The notes under the pieces: generated by a model
Database searches by the model: none
Told to the model about the DNA's origin: nothing
What the model saw: only the letters and a program-made list of their open reading frames with translations
Shown here: positions 36,835 to 44,346 of the stretch, in pieces
Numbering within the stretch: position 1 is the first letter of the stretch
Layout of the letters: each line of letters opens with the position of its first letter
Origin: Microcystis aeruginosa W13-11
GTDB lineage: Bacteria > Cyanobacteriota > Cyanobacteriia > Cyanobacteriales > Microcystaceae
Direction: 5' to 3'
Assembly (NCBI GenBank): GCA_009995705.1
Contig: JAADBR010000084.1
Location: forward strand, 1 to 44,346
Length of the DNA stretch: 44,346 bases
Position numbers and translations under genes: made by a program

Positions 36835-37578
36835 TTAGATTTCTTCCTTTTGTTTCATGGTCAAAAGAGCGGGGGGAACAGGCATACCAGTGGCTTCTAG
36901 TAACTCTTTCGGAGGTGTTTGACGGGTGGCCGATTGTAGATATTTACCCGTAAGAATCGGTTCCGTGACCTGCATTTTGTGGGTCGTGCTGTAATAACGA
37001 TTGGTTTGCTGGAGGACAGTCCCACGTTCCTGAATAGATTCGTTAGCGACTTTTTTCCGCAGTTTAATAATCGCGTCGATAATCGCTTCCGGACGGGGGG
37101 GACAACCGGGTATATAGACATCCACGGGGATAAGTTTATCTACCCCTCTGACTGCGGTGGTGGAGTCACTGCTGAACATTCCCCCCGTAATCGTACAGGC
37201 ACCCATGGCGATAACGTATTTAGGTTCCGGCATTTCTTCGTACAGACGCACCAAAGCGGGGGCCATTTTCATGGTGATTGTACCGGCAGTGATGATTAAA
37301 TCGGCTTGCCGGGGACTAGAACGGGGAACTAAACCAAAGCGATCGAAATCAAAACGGGAACCAATCAAGGCCGCGAACTCGATAAAACAGCAGGCTGTAC
37401 CGTATAGCATCGGCCAAAGACTTGACAAACGCGCCCAGTTATACAGATCATCAACGGTAGTGAGAATGACATTTTCCGATAAATCCTGGGTAACTTTGGT
37501 GCGTTCGATGGGATTGAGGATTTTTTCGCTTTGTTGTTCGATAATTTGCTTAAATTCGCTGGTAGGGTTGGGACTCAT
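36835..37578 (-). CDS. ndhK: NAD(P)H-quinone oxidoreductase subunit K
   Basis: The protein has 247 aa, the NDH-1 subunit holding the N2 [4Fe-4S] cluster. Cysteines at [27 protein letters not shown] and [12 protein letters not shown]. The central motif [20 protein letters not shown] is typical. Second gene of the ndhC-ndhK-ndhJ transcript; 47 nt separate it from ndhC. The start is ATG at 37578. The C-terminus extends beyond the cluster domain, as in other cyanobacteria. Confidence 0.96.
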   Translation of the reverse strand: MSPNPTSEFKQIIEQQSEKILNPIERTKVTQDLSENVILTTVDDLYNWARLSSLWPMLYGTACCFIEFAALIGSRFDFDRFGLVPRSSPRQADLIITAGTITMKMAPALVRLYEEMPEPKYVIAMGACTITGGMFSSDSTTAVRGVDKLIPVDVYIPGCPPRPEAIIDAIIKLRKKVANESIQERGTVLQQTNRYYSTTHKMQVTEPILTGKYLQSATRQTPPKELLEATGMPVPPALLTMKQKEEI

Positions 37579-37625
37579 CGGGTTATCCTCTTATCAAAAG
37601 TCAAAAATCAGGAAAATTATAGCGG

Positions 37626-37988
37626 TTATGACCATTCTAAGGCTCCTTTCCGCCAAGCATAGACGAGAGCAACCACAAGGATAGCAATAAAGATCAATGC
37701 TTCTACAAAAGCTAATAGGCCCAATTGATTGAAAGCTACCGCCCAAGGGTAGAGAAAGACCGTTTCCACGTCAAAAACCACGAAAACGAGGGCAAACATA
37801 TAATAACGAATGTTAAACTGAATCCAAGCACCGCCGATCGGTTCCATCCCCGATTCATAGGTGGTGCGTCTTTCCGGACCGCCACCACTAGGCCGCAGGA
37901 CTTTGGAGGCCGTTAGGGATAGGATTGGTACTAAACTGCAAGCGAGCAGAAATCCTAGAAAATACTCGTAACCTTTGAGGACAAACAC
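37626..37988 (-). CDS. ndhC: NAD(P)H-quinone oxidoreductase subunit 3
   Basis: The protein has 120 aa with three membrane helices, a subunit of the membrane arm of NDH-1. Conserved loop: [35 protein letters not shown]. The start is GTG at 37988, with AGGAG about 13 nt upstream; no ATG fits. First gene of the ndhCKJ set. The promoter should lie to its right, within the gene-poor region 37989-38900. Confidence 0.95.
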   Translation of the reverse strand: MFVLKGYEYFLGFLLACSLVPILSLTASKVLRPSGGGPERRTTYESGMEPIGGAWIQFNIRYYMFALVFVVFDVETVFLYPWAVAFNQLGLLAFVEALIFIAILVVALVYAWRKGALEWS

Positions 37989-38906
37989 TGGGTTTTTTTT
38001 CTCCTTATTCGCTATCGACAGGGGCAGTTGTCGGCATCTCTATGGCTACTTATTATAGAGGCTTTAGCAACCGCTCTCCTCCTCAAAAGCAGCATTAGAA
38101 GATGTTTAGGGATAGCATTAGCTAATCATCGGGTTGAGCTTCGCTTCTGTCTCTGTTTTGCTCTTAACTCTGACAGGGTGACAAAGAAGCCTACAATCCC
38201 TATGGGAAGCGAAGTGTAGCAAAATATGGTAAAAAAGAAGTGGCTGCGATCAGCTGTTGACTATCTCAATGAGTACCAGAGTGGCAAGTCCTAGCATTTG
38301 TACTAAAATTTCCCCTAGGCAGTCCAAATTATGAGAAATGCTGTCCAGCGGATTATAGTTTGTTTGTTAATGCACTGGCTCAAAGCTGCGATCGCTTAAG
38401 ACAATATATCATTATGCAGTTACCAAAACTGACTCGCTAGAATTTTGCTAAATCTCTTAATGACTTGTTTATGTCTTCAAATAAAACTGATTAGATCATG
38501 ATGATGACAATTTAAATAGTGATGAGTACAATTTCCAATCCCTACTCGGATTAACTTTGTTAGCTATAGCATCCCTAAATAAAATGTGAAAAGGTATCGT
38601 ATTTTTTAGGGTTAGGAAAATTCAATAATTGAAATTTACAAAAAACTTTAACAGTCTTTTAACCACAAGAAAACTTTTCGCCATCCCATCAAATCTGCTC
38701 AAAAGAGTTGTTAACTGTAGCCAAATCGCTTCTACTAGATTTTCTTCGGTTTGGTGCGTTCTCAGTTGTCTGCTGACGCTCTTTGCCCTATTTCCCCGAA
38801 TCAACCCTTTTTAATGCATTAGAGAGGGATGGGCTATGCAGACTCTTGTTTTAGGAGACAAGGCTATTGTATCAACTTTTAATTAAACAGCTAATCTGCT
38901 AAAGTG
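37989..38906. other. Gene-poor region between ndhC and ferredoxin 2
   Basis: About 920 bp without a gene I can support. Frames are short and lack ribosome sites. At 38273-38440 a 55-codon frame (VPEWQVLAFVLKFPLGSPNY, then YSLFVNALAQSCDRLRQYI) looks protein-like and may be a relic; it has no start codon and ends in TAG. The left end must contain the ndhC promoter. AT content rises from 38440 onward. Confidence 0.5.
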
Positions 38907-39371
<465 letters not shown>

Positions 39372-39421
39372 TTTAACTCAATATTTGGGGGTTAGATACT
39401 CCAACAATACAACAATAATAG

Positions 39422-39452
39422 AGCGGGAACTGCAAGAGCGACAGTTCTCGCT
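39422..39452 (+). terminator. Terminator of ferredoxin 2
   Basis: AGCGGGAACTG (39422-39432) pairs with CAGTTCTCGCT (39442-39452), an 11-bp stem with one G-U and a 9-nt loop, followed by TTATTTGTATTTTTG. Confidence 0.8.
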
Positions 39453-39582
39453 TTATTTGTATTTTTGGCCCTTGACTCGACAGTGAGATGCAGCCAAAAA
39501 ATTAATCCTGCTAGAGGTTTCCTCCAAATTCATAATTATATGGTAGTATAGTCATAAAGTTATACAAAGGGAGTCAGAAATC

Positions 39583-40284
39583 ATGCTATTCCGTCAGATG
39601 TTCGATCCCGAAACCAGCACTTATACTTATTTGATTGCCGATCCCGTCAGCAAGGAAGCGGTATTGGTGGATCCAGTGCGGGAACAGGTGGAAAGGGATG
39701 ATCGGCAATTACGGGAGCTAGGATTAACGCTAAAATACTGTTTAGAAACCCATATTCACGCCGATCACGTCACAGGAACTGGAAAATTAAGGCAAATCAC
39801 AGGCTGTCTGGGTATAGTTCCCGAAAATGCTCAAGTAGCCTGTGCTGATCGCCATCTGACGGATGGAGAGGAATTATTACTAGGAAATATCACTATCAAA
39901 GCGATCGCTACTCCCGGCCACACCGATAGTCATCTAGCCTATTTAGTCAATAACAGTCATATTTTGACAGGAGATGCCCTATTTATCCGGGGTTGTGGTC
40001 GTACCGACTTCCAAAGCGGCGATGCTGGTACTCTCTTTGATTCGGTCACGCAAAAACTTTTCACTCTCCCCGATAGTACCCTAGTTTATCCCGGCCACGA
40101 CTATCGCGGTTTAACTGTCTCCACCATTGCCGAAGAAAAACAATACAATCCTCGTTTTGTCGGACGTAACCGCAGACAATTTATCGAGTTTATGAACAAT
40201 CTTAATTTACCCGATCCCAAAAAGATCATGGAGGCAGTTCCCGCTAACCAAGGCTGCGGTAATTTAGGAGTTGTTTTAGCTTAA
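39583..40284 (+). CDS. Persulfide dioxygenase (ETHE1-like, MBL fold)
   Basis: The protein has 233 aa. The iron-binding motif THIHADHVTGTGKL, then TPGHTDSHLAYLV, GDALFIRGCGRTDFQ and YPGHDYRGLTVSTI are diagnostic for ETHE1-type persulfide dioxygenases, which oxidise glutathione persulfide to sulfite. The start is ATG with GGGAG upstream. The next gene (rhodanese, 22 nt away) and the sulfite-exporter-like gene make a sulfide/persulfide detoxification set. Confidence 0.93.
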   Translation: MLFRQMFDPETSTYTYLIADPVSKEAVLVDPVREQVERDDRQLRELGLTLKYCLETHIHADHVTGTGKLRQITGCLGIVPENAQVACADRHLTDGEELLLGNITIKAIATPGHTDSHLAYLVNNSHILTGDALFIRGCGRTDFQSGDAGTLFDSVTQKLFTLPDSTLVYPGHDYRGLTVSTIAEEKQYNPRFVGRNRRQFIEFMNNLNLPDPKKIMEAVPANQGCGNLGVVLA

Positions 40285-40306
40285 AAATCTATTCAGGAGA
40301 TTAACG

Positions 40307-40858
40307 ATGACCCATACCACAAATCAAGCAAAATTACTAGAATTTGATGCCCATACTTTAAAAAACTTAATTGAGCGTCGAGAAGTTTGCTTAATTGACG
40401 TGCGAGAACCGGGGGAGTACGCCAGCAATCGCATTCCAGGGGCGAAATTAGTACCACTTTCCAGTTTTAACCCTAATTCGATCGCTTTTGACCCCAATCA
40501 AACCCTAGTTCTCTATTGTAATTCTGGCAGCAGATCCACTGTAGCGGCACAAAAACTGATTGTGGCAGGATTTAGCCAAGTTGCCCAGCTAAAAAACGGC
40601 TTAAATACTTGGAAAAGTGCGGGTTATGCCACCGAAAAAGACCAAAATGCGCCAATTAGTCTATTCCGTCAGGTGCAGATTGTTGCTGGTTCCTTAGTTG
40701 TACTTGGAACAGTATTAGGAGCCTTTCTCTCGCCTTGGTTCCTAATTTTAAGCGGTTTTGTCGGTTCTGGTCTAGTTTTTGCGGGGATTAGTAATACCTG
40801 TGCTTTAGCTATGCTTCTGGCTAAACTTCCTTATAATCAACCCCATCGGGGGAAATAG
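40307..40858 (+). CDS. Rhodanese fused to a two-helix DUF2892-like membrane domain
   Basis: The protein has 183 aa. The rhodanese domain (about 12-112) has CLIDVREPGEYASNRIPGAK and the active-site loop CNSGSRS with C71. The C-terminal part has two membrane helices (IVAGSLVVLGTVLGAFLSP, LILSGFVGSGLVFAGI) of the DUF2892 type. This places sulfur transfer at the membrane, next to the dioxygenase upstream. The start is ATG with AGGAG. Confidence 0.92.
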   Translation: MTHTTNQAKLLEFDAHTLKNLIERREVCLIDVREPGEYASNRIPGAKLVPLSSFNPNSIAFDPNQTLVLYCNSGSRSTVAAQKLIVAGFSQVAQLKNGLNTWKSAGYATEKDQNAPISLFRQVQIVAGSLVVLGTVLGAFLSPWFLILSGFVGSGLVFAGISNTCALAMLLAKLPYNQPHRGK

Positions 40859-41057
40859 GGGGTTGGGTGTGGGAATTATAAATTGTGAATTATAAATTAT
40901 GAATTGGGAAGTGGGGAAGTGGGGGAATTTCAACTAAAACCCCAACACCCTAACACCCCCCGCAACGCGCACGCAGTGACCACCCCAACACCCTAAAACC
41001 CTATCACCGTATCTCCTGACGACCGACGACCGATAGCTAAAATAACTGATAACTGAA
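40859..41057. repeat. Intergenic low-complexity repeats before the TauE gene
   Basis: AATTATAAATT-type repeats, GGGAAGTGGGGAAGTGGGGG, CAACACCCTAACACCC runs, and GACGACCGACGACCGATA. Closely similar to 15240-15390. No gene visible; it may separate the TauE gene from the rhodanese transcript. Confidence 0.6.
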
Positions 41058-41936
41058 ATGACTTGGTTAATTGGACATTTATTAGCCGTTTGTACGGGGA
41101 TTAGTCTGGGATTGCTAGGAGGAGGAGGTTCTGTACTAGCATTACCGATTCTAGTCTATGTGATGGGAGTACCGACCAAATCGGCGATCGCTATGACGCT
41201 TCTCGTCATCGGTAGTGTCAGTTTACTTGGCACGATTCCCCACTGGAAAAAAGGGAACATTAACTTAAAAATCGCTTTTATCTTCGGTTCTGCGACGATG
41301 GTAGGGGCTTTTTTGGGAGCAAGATTAGCCACATTACCCTTCGTCACTGCCACCTTCCAGATGCTCCTGTTTGCCACGCTAATGCTCCTAGCGGCAGCCT
41401 TTATGATTAGTAGATCAACACAGATAGATAATCCTGATTATAAAGCCCGCGATCGGCAAAAAAATCTGACTCTCTACCCCCAACCAGTGTGCCGATATTG
41501 CTGGCTCTGGTTAATGAGCGAGGGAATTGCTGTGGGTGTCCTGACGGGATTAGTTGGGGTTGGGGGAGGCTTCGCTATCGTTCCCGCACTGGTATTATTG
41601 GGTAAAATCCCCATGGTTCAAGCGATCGCAACTTCCCTGCTGATTATTTCCCTCAATTCTGTAGCCGGATTACTGGGCTATTTAGGTCATATTAGCGTCG
41701 ATTGGCAGTTAACCCTATCTTTTGCTTTTGCGGCTGCCCTCGGTACTCTTATCGGTTCCTATCTGGGACAGTTTGTGTCCGCAAAACAGTTACAAAAAGG
41801 TTTTGGTTATTTTCTCTTAGCGATCGCAACTTTAGTTTTAATTCAAAATCGTCACATCCTGCACAATTTCCTGACTCCGAAAAGCAATTCTCTCATCCCG
41901 GTGGAAAAGACTATCAACCGAACCAAAGTTAATTAA
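41058..41936 (+). CDS. TauE/SafE-family membrane transporter, probable sulfite or sulfur-compound exporter
   Basis: The protein has 292 aa and about eight membrane helices in two repeats (GISLGLLGGGGSVLALPILV and AVGVLTGLVGVGGGFAIVPA). The family moves sulfite, sulfonates or thiosulfate. Given the persulfide dioxygenase (which makes sulfite) and rhodanese upstream, export of sulfite is the likely role; this is inference from context. The start is ATG. It is 199 nt from the rhodanese gene, so co-transcription is not certain. Confidence 0.88.
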   Translation: MTWLIGHLLAVCTGISLGLLGGGGSVLALPILVYVMGVPTKSAIAMTLLVIGSVSLLGTIPHWKKGNINLKIAFIFGSATMVGAFLGARLATLPFVTATFQMLLFATLMLLAAAFMISRSTQIDNPDYKARDRQKNLTLYPQPVCRYCWLWLMSEGIAVGVLTGLVGVGGGFAIVPALVLLGKIPMVQAIATSLLIISLNSVAGLLGYLGHISVDWQLTLSFAFAAALGTLIGSYLGQFVSAKQLQKGFGYFLLAIATLVLIQNRHILHNFLTPKSNSLIPVEKTINRTKVN

Positions 41937-41963
41937 GACTGATCACTGATAACTAATCACTGA

Positions 41964-42923
41964 TTATCGTCCCACTTCAGCGAAAATCTCGGCTAAAATC
42001 TCTCCAGCACCAGCATCGCGCACTTTATGGGCTAAATCTCGTCCTAAAGCTTCCCCATGGCTAGGATCACCGCTAACCGAGTCCTTAATCAGGCGCTTAC
42101 CGTCGAGACTAGCCACCATACCCGTTAAAGTTAGGATACCATCCTCGATCGCCGTATTCACTCCGATGGGAACTTGACAGCCCCCCTCCAACTCCCGTAA
42201 AAAAGCGCGTTCAGCATAGCATTTATCGCGACTAGGGGCGTGTTCCAACACTTTTAGGACTTCCAAGACCTCCGGATCCCCATCGCGGCATTCTATCCCT
42301 AAAGCCCCCTGTCCCACCGCATGGAGAGAAATCGCTGCCGGGATAACCTGATGAACTCGATCGCCTAATCCTAACCTTTCCAATCCCGCTACTGCCAGAA
42401 TAATCCCATCGTATTCTCCCGCGTCCAATTTTGCCAGACGGGTGTTGACATTGCCGCGCACATCTTTGAAAGTCAGATGGGGATAATGGTGACGCAACTG
42501 GGCCAATCGACGCAGAGAAGAAGTCCCCACCACCGCACCTTCCGGTAAAGTGTCTAATTGATAGTCTTGGTTTTGGCTATTTACCACCAAAGCATCGGCC
42601 GGATTAACTCTTTCGGTGACGCAACCCAAGATTAAGCCTTCGGGCAAATTAGTGGGCAGATCCTTGAGAGAATGGACGGCAAGATCGATCGATCTATCCA
42701 ACATTCCCACTTCTAATTCTTTGGTAAATAAACCCTTATCACCGATTTTCGCCAAGGCCACATCGAGAATTTTATCGCCTTGGGTACTCATCGTCTCCAC
42801 CTCAAACTGTCGATGGGGGTGGTGTTTACTCAATTCTGCCTGTACCCAGTAGGTTTGTACTAGGGCTAACTGACTTTTACGGGAACCGATACGCAGGGAA
42901 CGAGGAGGACTAGAAACGGACAT
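41964..42923 (-). CDS. hemC: Porphobilinogen deaminase (hydroxymethylbilane synthase)
   Basis: The protein has 319 aa. It joins four porphobilinogens into hydroxymethylbilane for haem and chlorophyll. Motifs: [69 protein letters not shown] and the dipyrromethane-cofactor cysteine in [10 protein letters not shown]. Full length with ATG start. It stands alone, 27 nt from the convergent TauE gene. Confidence 0.96.
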   Translation of the reverse strand: MSVSSPPRSLRIGSRKSQLALVQTYWVQAELSKHHPHRQFEVETMSTQGDKILDVALAKIGDKGLFTKELEVGMLDRSIDLAVHSLKDLPTNLPEGLILGCVTERVNPADALVVNSQNQDYQLDTLPEGAVVGTSSLRRLAQLRHHYPHLTFKDVRGNVNTRLAKLDAGEYDGIILAVAGLERLGLGDRVHQVIPAAISLHAVGQGALGIECRDGDPEVLEVLKVLEHAPSRDKCYAERAFLRELEGGCQVPIGVNTAIEDGILTLTGMVASLDGKRLIKDSVSGDPSHGEALGRDLAHKVRDAGAGEILAEIFAEVGR

Positions 42924-43300
42924 ATCTGAAGTAGGAATTTAACTAAACATCTATCTGACTGCTCGATCTAGACTATCCTGATCTCACCCCTGTTGAGTAA
43001 TCACTTTCTAGGTTAGGCATAAATAGTTACATCTCTTAATATTTTTAGACAAATAGGGTGATGGGGTTTTCGGGAAATAGTCATAGGTTTGCTGAATCTA
43101 CCCCAATCCCTTTACTAGAATGGGATGATGAGGTCAAAGTTTTTGCGGCTATAGGTTGAATTAAGCAGAGTAAAACCATTATTCCCCATGGCACAGCAAA
43201 GCTAAAAGCTCAAGTTAAAATAGAAAAACCAAGGTTAAAACAGAGTCTAAACAAGGACAATATTTTAACGGAAAAATTGACTAATTCAGGAGTTATTATC
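42924..43300. other. Intergenic region between hemC and the kinase gene
   Basis: Both promoters, pointing away from each other, should lie here. At 43084-43099 there is a lone GGTTTGCTGAAT-type end of the repeat family seen at 8516 and 20181. No other element or gene is visible. Confidence 0.5.
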
Positions 43301-44346
43301 ATGCTAGACCAAATGATGAAGATGTTAGAAGGACAACAAATAAACTCTTATCGTCTTAATAAGTTTATCGGTGCGGGGGGTTTTGGAGGTGTATTTCATG
43401 CCAGTGAAATAGTCAGAAATACATCGGTTCAAGAAGTGGCGATTAAAGTTATTCCCGAAAGTAGCGATGATAAATTAATTGAGTTACAAAATGCCAGAAA
43501 ATTAGAACATTCTAATTTAATTAAAGCTTATTCCGTGGGAGAATTTCGTTTTTTCAATACGGAGATGCTTTACTTAGTGATGGAATTGGCACAGGGTAGC
43601 CTAGAAAATCACATTCAAAAAGGCGGTTTGTCAGCGGGGGAGATTAAAAATATTACTGCTCAAGTCGCCCAAGGTTTAAATTATCTTCATGGACAAAATA
43701 AAGTCCATCGAGATTTAAAACCGGGTAATATCCTCAAGGTTAATCAACAATATAAGTTAGCAGATTTTGGCTTAATTAGAACTTTAAATAACAAAAGCCA
43801 CACTCAAACAGTACATAATAGCGGGACAATTATTTATATGCCTCCCGAAGCCTTTAAAGGTGATATTTCATCGGCTTGGGATCTGTGGTCATTAGGTATT
43901 ATGTTAATCGAAATGACCACTAAGCAACTTCCCTATAAGTTTAATAATGATATTAACCAATTAATGGCAAAGGTGATGAATTGTGAGCTACAAATCCCTA
44001 GTTTACCGAAAGAGTTTAAACCAATTATTGAAGGGTGTTTGCAAAAAGATAGAAAACAAAGATGGACGGCACAACAGGTTTTAAATGCTTTACAACCTGT
44101 TCAACAAGCACAAGCAGCAGTCAGGATGCCTGTGTCACCAATACCCCCAATTGCTTCACCTACTCCATTTACCGAAAAACTAGCCAATGGGATAAGACTA
44201 GAGATGGTAAGCTTACCAGCAGGTAAATTTACCATGGGTTCTTCTGAAAGTGGTCGTGAAAAGCCTCCACACCAAGTTAAAGTCAACAGTTTTGCGATTG
44301 GCAAATATCCCATTACTCAAGCACAATATCAAGCAGTAATGGGAAA
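43301..44346 (+). CDS. Serine/threonine protein kinase with C-terminal formylglycine-generating-enzyme-like domain (cut by the window end)
   Basis: Open from ATG 43301 (AGGAG 9 nt upstream) to the window end: 348 complete codons with no stop. Kinase domain about residues 15-270: GAGGFGGVFHA (G loop), VAIKVIPESS (Lys), HRDLKPGNIL (catalytic loop), ADFGLIRTL, MPPEAFKGD. A Pro/Ala-rich linker follows, then the start of an FGE-sulfatase-type domain (LEMVSLPAGKFTMGSSESGR, VNSFAIGKYPITQAQYQAVM). Kinase plus this domain is a known cyanobacterial combination. Signal and target are unknown. The C-terminus is beyond the window. Confidence 0.93.
   Translation, partial: MLDQMMKMLEGQQINSYRLNKFIGAGGFGGVFHASEIVRNTSVQEVAIKVIPESSDDKLIELQNARKLEHSNLIKAYSVGEFRFFNTEMLYLVMELAQGSLENHIQKGGLSAGEIKNITAQVAQGLNYLHGQNKVHRDLKPGNILKVNQQYKLADFGLIRTLNNKSHTQTVHNSGTIIYMPPEAFKGDISSAWDLWSLGIMLIEMTTKQLPYKFNNDINQLMAKVMNCELQIPSLPKEFKPIIEGCLQKDRKQRWTAQQVLNALQPVQQAQAAVRMPVSPIPPIASPTPFTEKLANGIRLEMVSLPAGKFTMGSSESGREKPPHQVKVNSFAIGKYPITQAQYQAVMG

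Noticed and set aside
38622..38814. Frames of about 60 codons on both strands at 38622-38814
   Set aside because: They overlap each other, lack ribosome sites and recognisable motifs, and lie in the AT-rich gap.

Overview
This window is cyanobacterial chromosome and most resembles Microcystis or a close unicellular relative. The evidence is: psbU, psbN, the ndhC-ndhK-ndhJ cluster, a carboxysomal beta-carbonic anhydrase of the CcaA type, menG, a BciB-type divinyl reductase, two plant-type ferredoxins, many HIP1 palindromes (GCGATCGC), heptameric tandem repeats of the CTGATCA type, and a dense load of small non-coding transposon derivatives. The species assignment is inference; no rRNA is present.

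Layout. 1-6200: a broken TPM-domain gene carrying a 97-bp MITE, a glycosyltransferase overlapping a TPR/HEAT membrane protein, nadB, and psbU with a structured upstream region. 6600-8500: 1-Cys peroxiredoxin, a first ferredoxin with its long leader, tRNA-Tyr and tRNA-Thr. 8500-15240: a repeat element, a GH38 alpha-mannosidase, the 43-codon psbN on the opposite strand, carbonic anhydrase, glutaminase, a probable small RNA gene with its own promoter and terminator, and a YtxH-like/DUF948-like pair. 15450-18150: an LRR-Roc-COR (Roco) gene with two C-terminal membrane helices, broken by a 22-bp tandem duplication in the repeats. 18380-29610: TPM/Psb32-like protein, DUF2993-like protein, two back-to-back MITEs, DUF445 protein, menG, an MBL-fold gene split by a 144-bp MITE with an 8-bp target duplication, a methyltransferase, an EamA transporter, an AI-2E-family permease, aroE, a small unknown protein and an amino-acid ABC permease. 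29695-32775: ssb, then an accessory patch with another MITE, a gene of unknown family that carries a nonsense codon, a frameshift and the second copy of the 97-bp MITE, an intact UPF0175/DUF3368 toxin-antitoxin pair and a RelE-like remnant. 32900-44346: bciB, a histone-deacetylase-like hydrolase, an alpha/beta hydrolase, ndhCKJ, a gene-poor kilobase, a second ferredoxin with a leader homologous to the first, a persulfide dioxygenase-rhodanese-TauE cluster, hemC and a serine/threonine kinase fused to a formylglycine-generating-enzyme-like domain that runs off the end.

How it fits together. Most genes are scattered housekeeping and photosynthesis functions. The clear functional groups are ndhCKJ (NDH-1 complex), the persulfide/sulfite cluster (39583-41936) and the toxin-antitoxin pair. 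The most distinctive feature is gene breakage by small events that can be undone on paper: four genes (TPM, Roco, MBL, unknown) each return to one open frame of exact codon length if the MITE, duplication or single-base change is removed. The most promising new element is the small RNA gene near 14247, whose predicted 5' end is perfectly complementary to the conserved core I recall for the cyanobacterial sRNA Yfr1.
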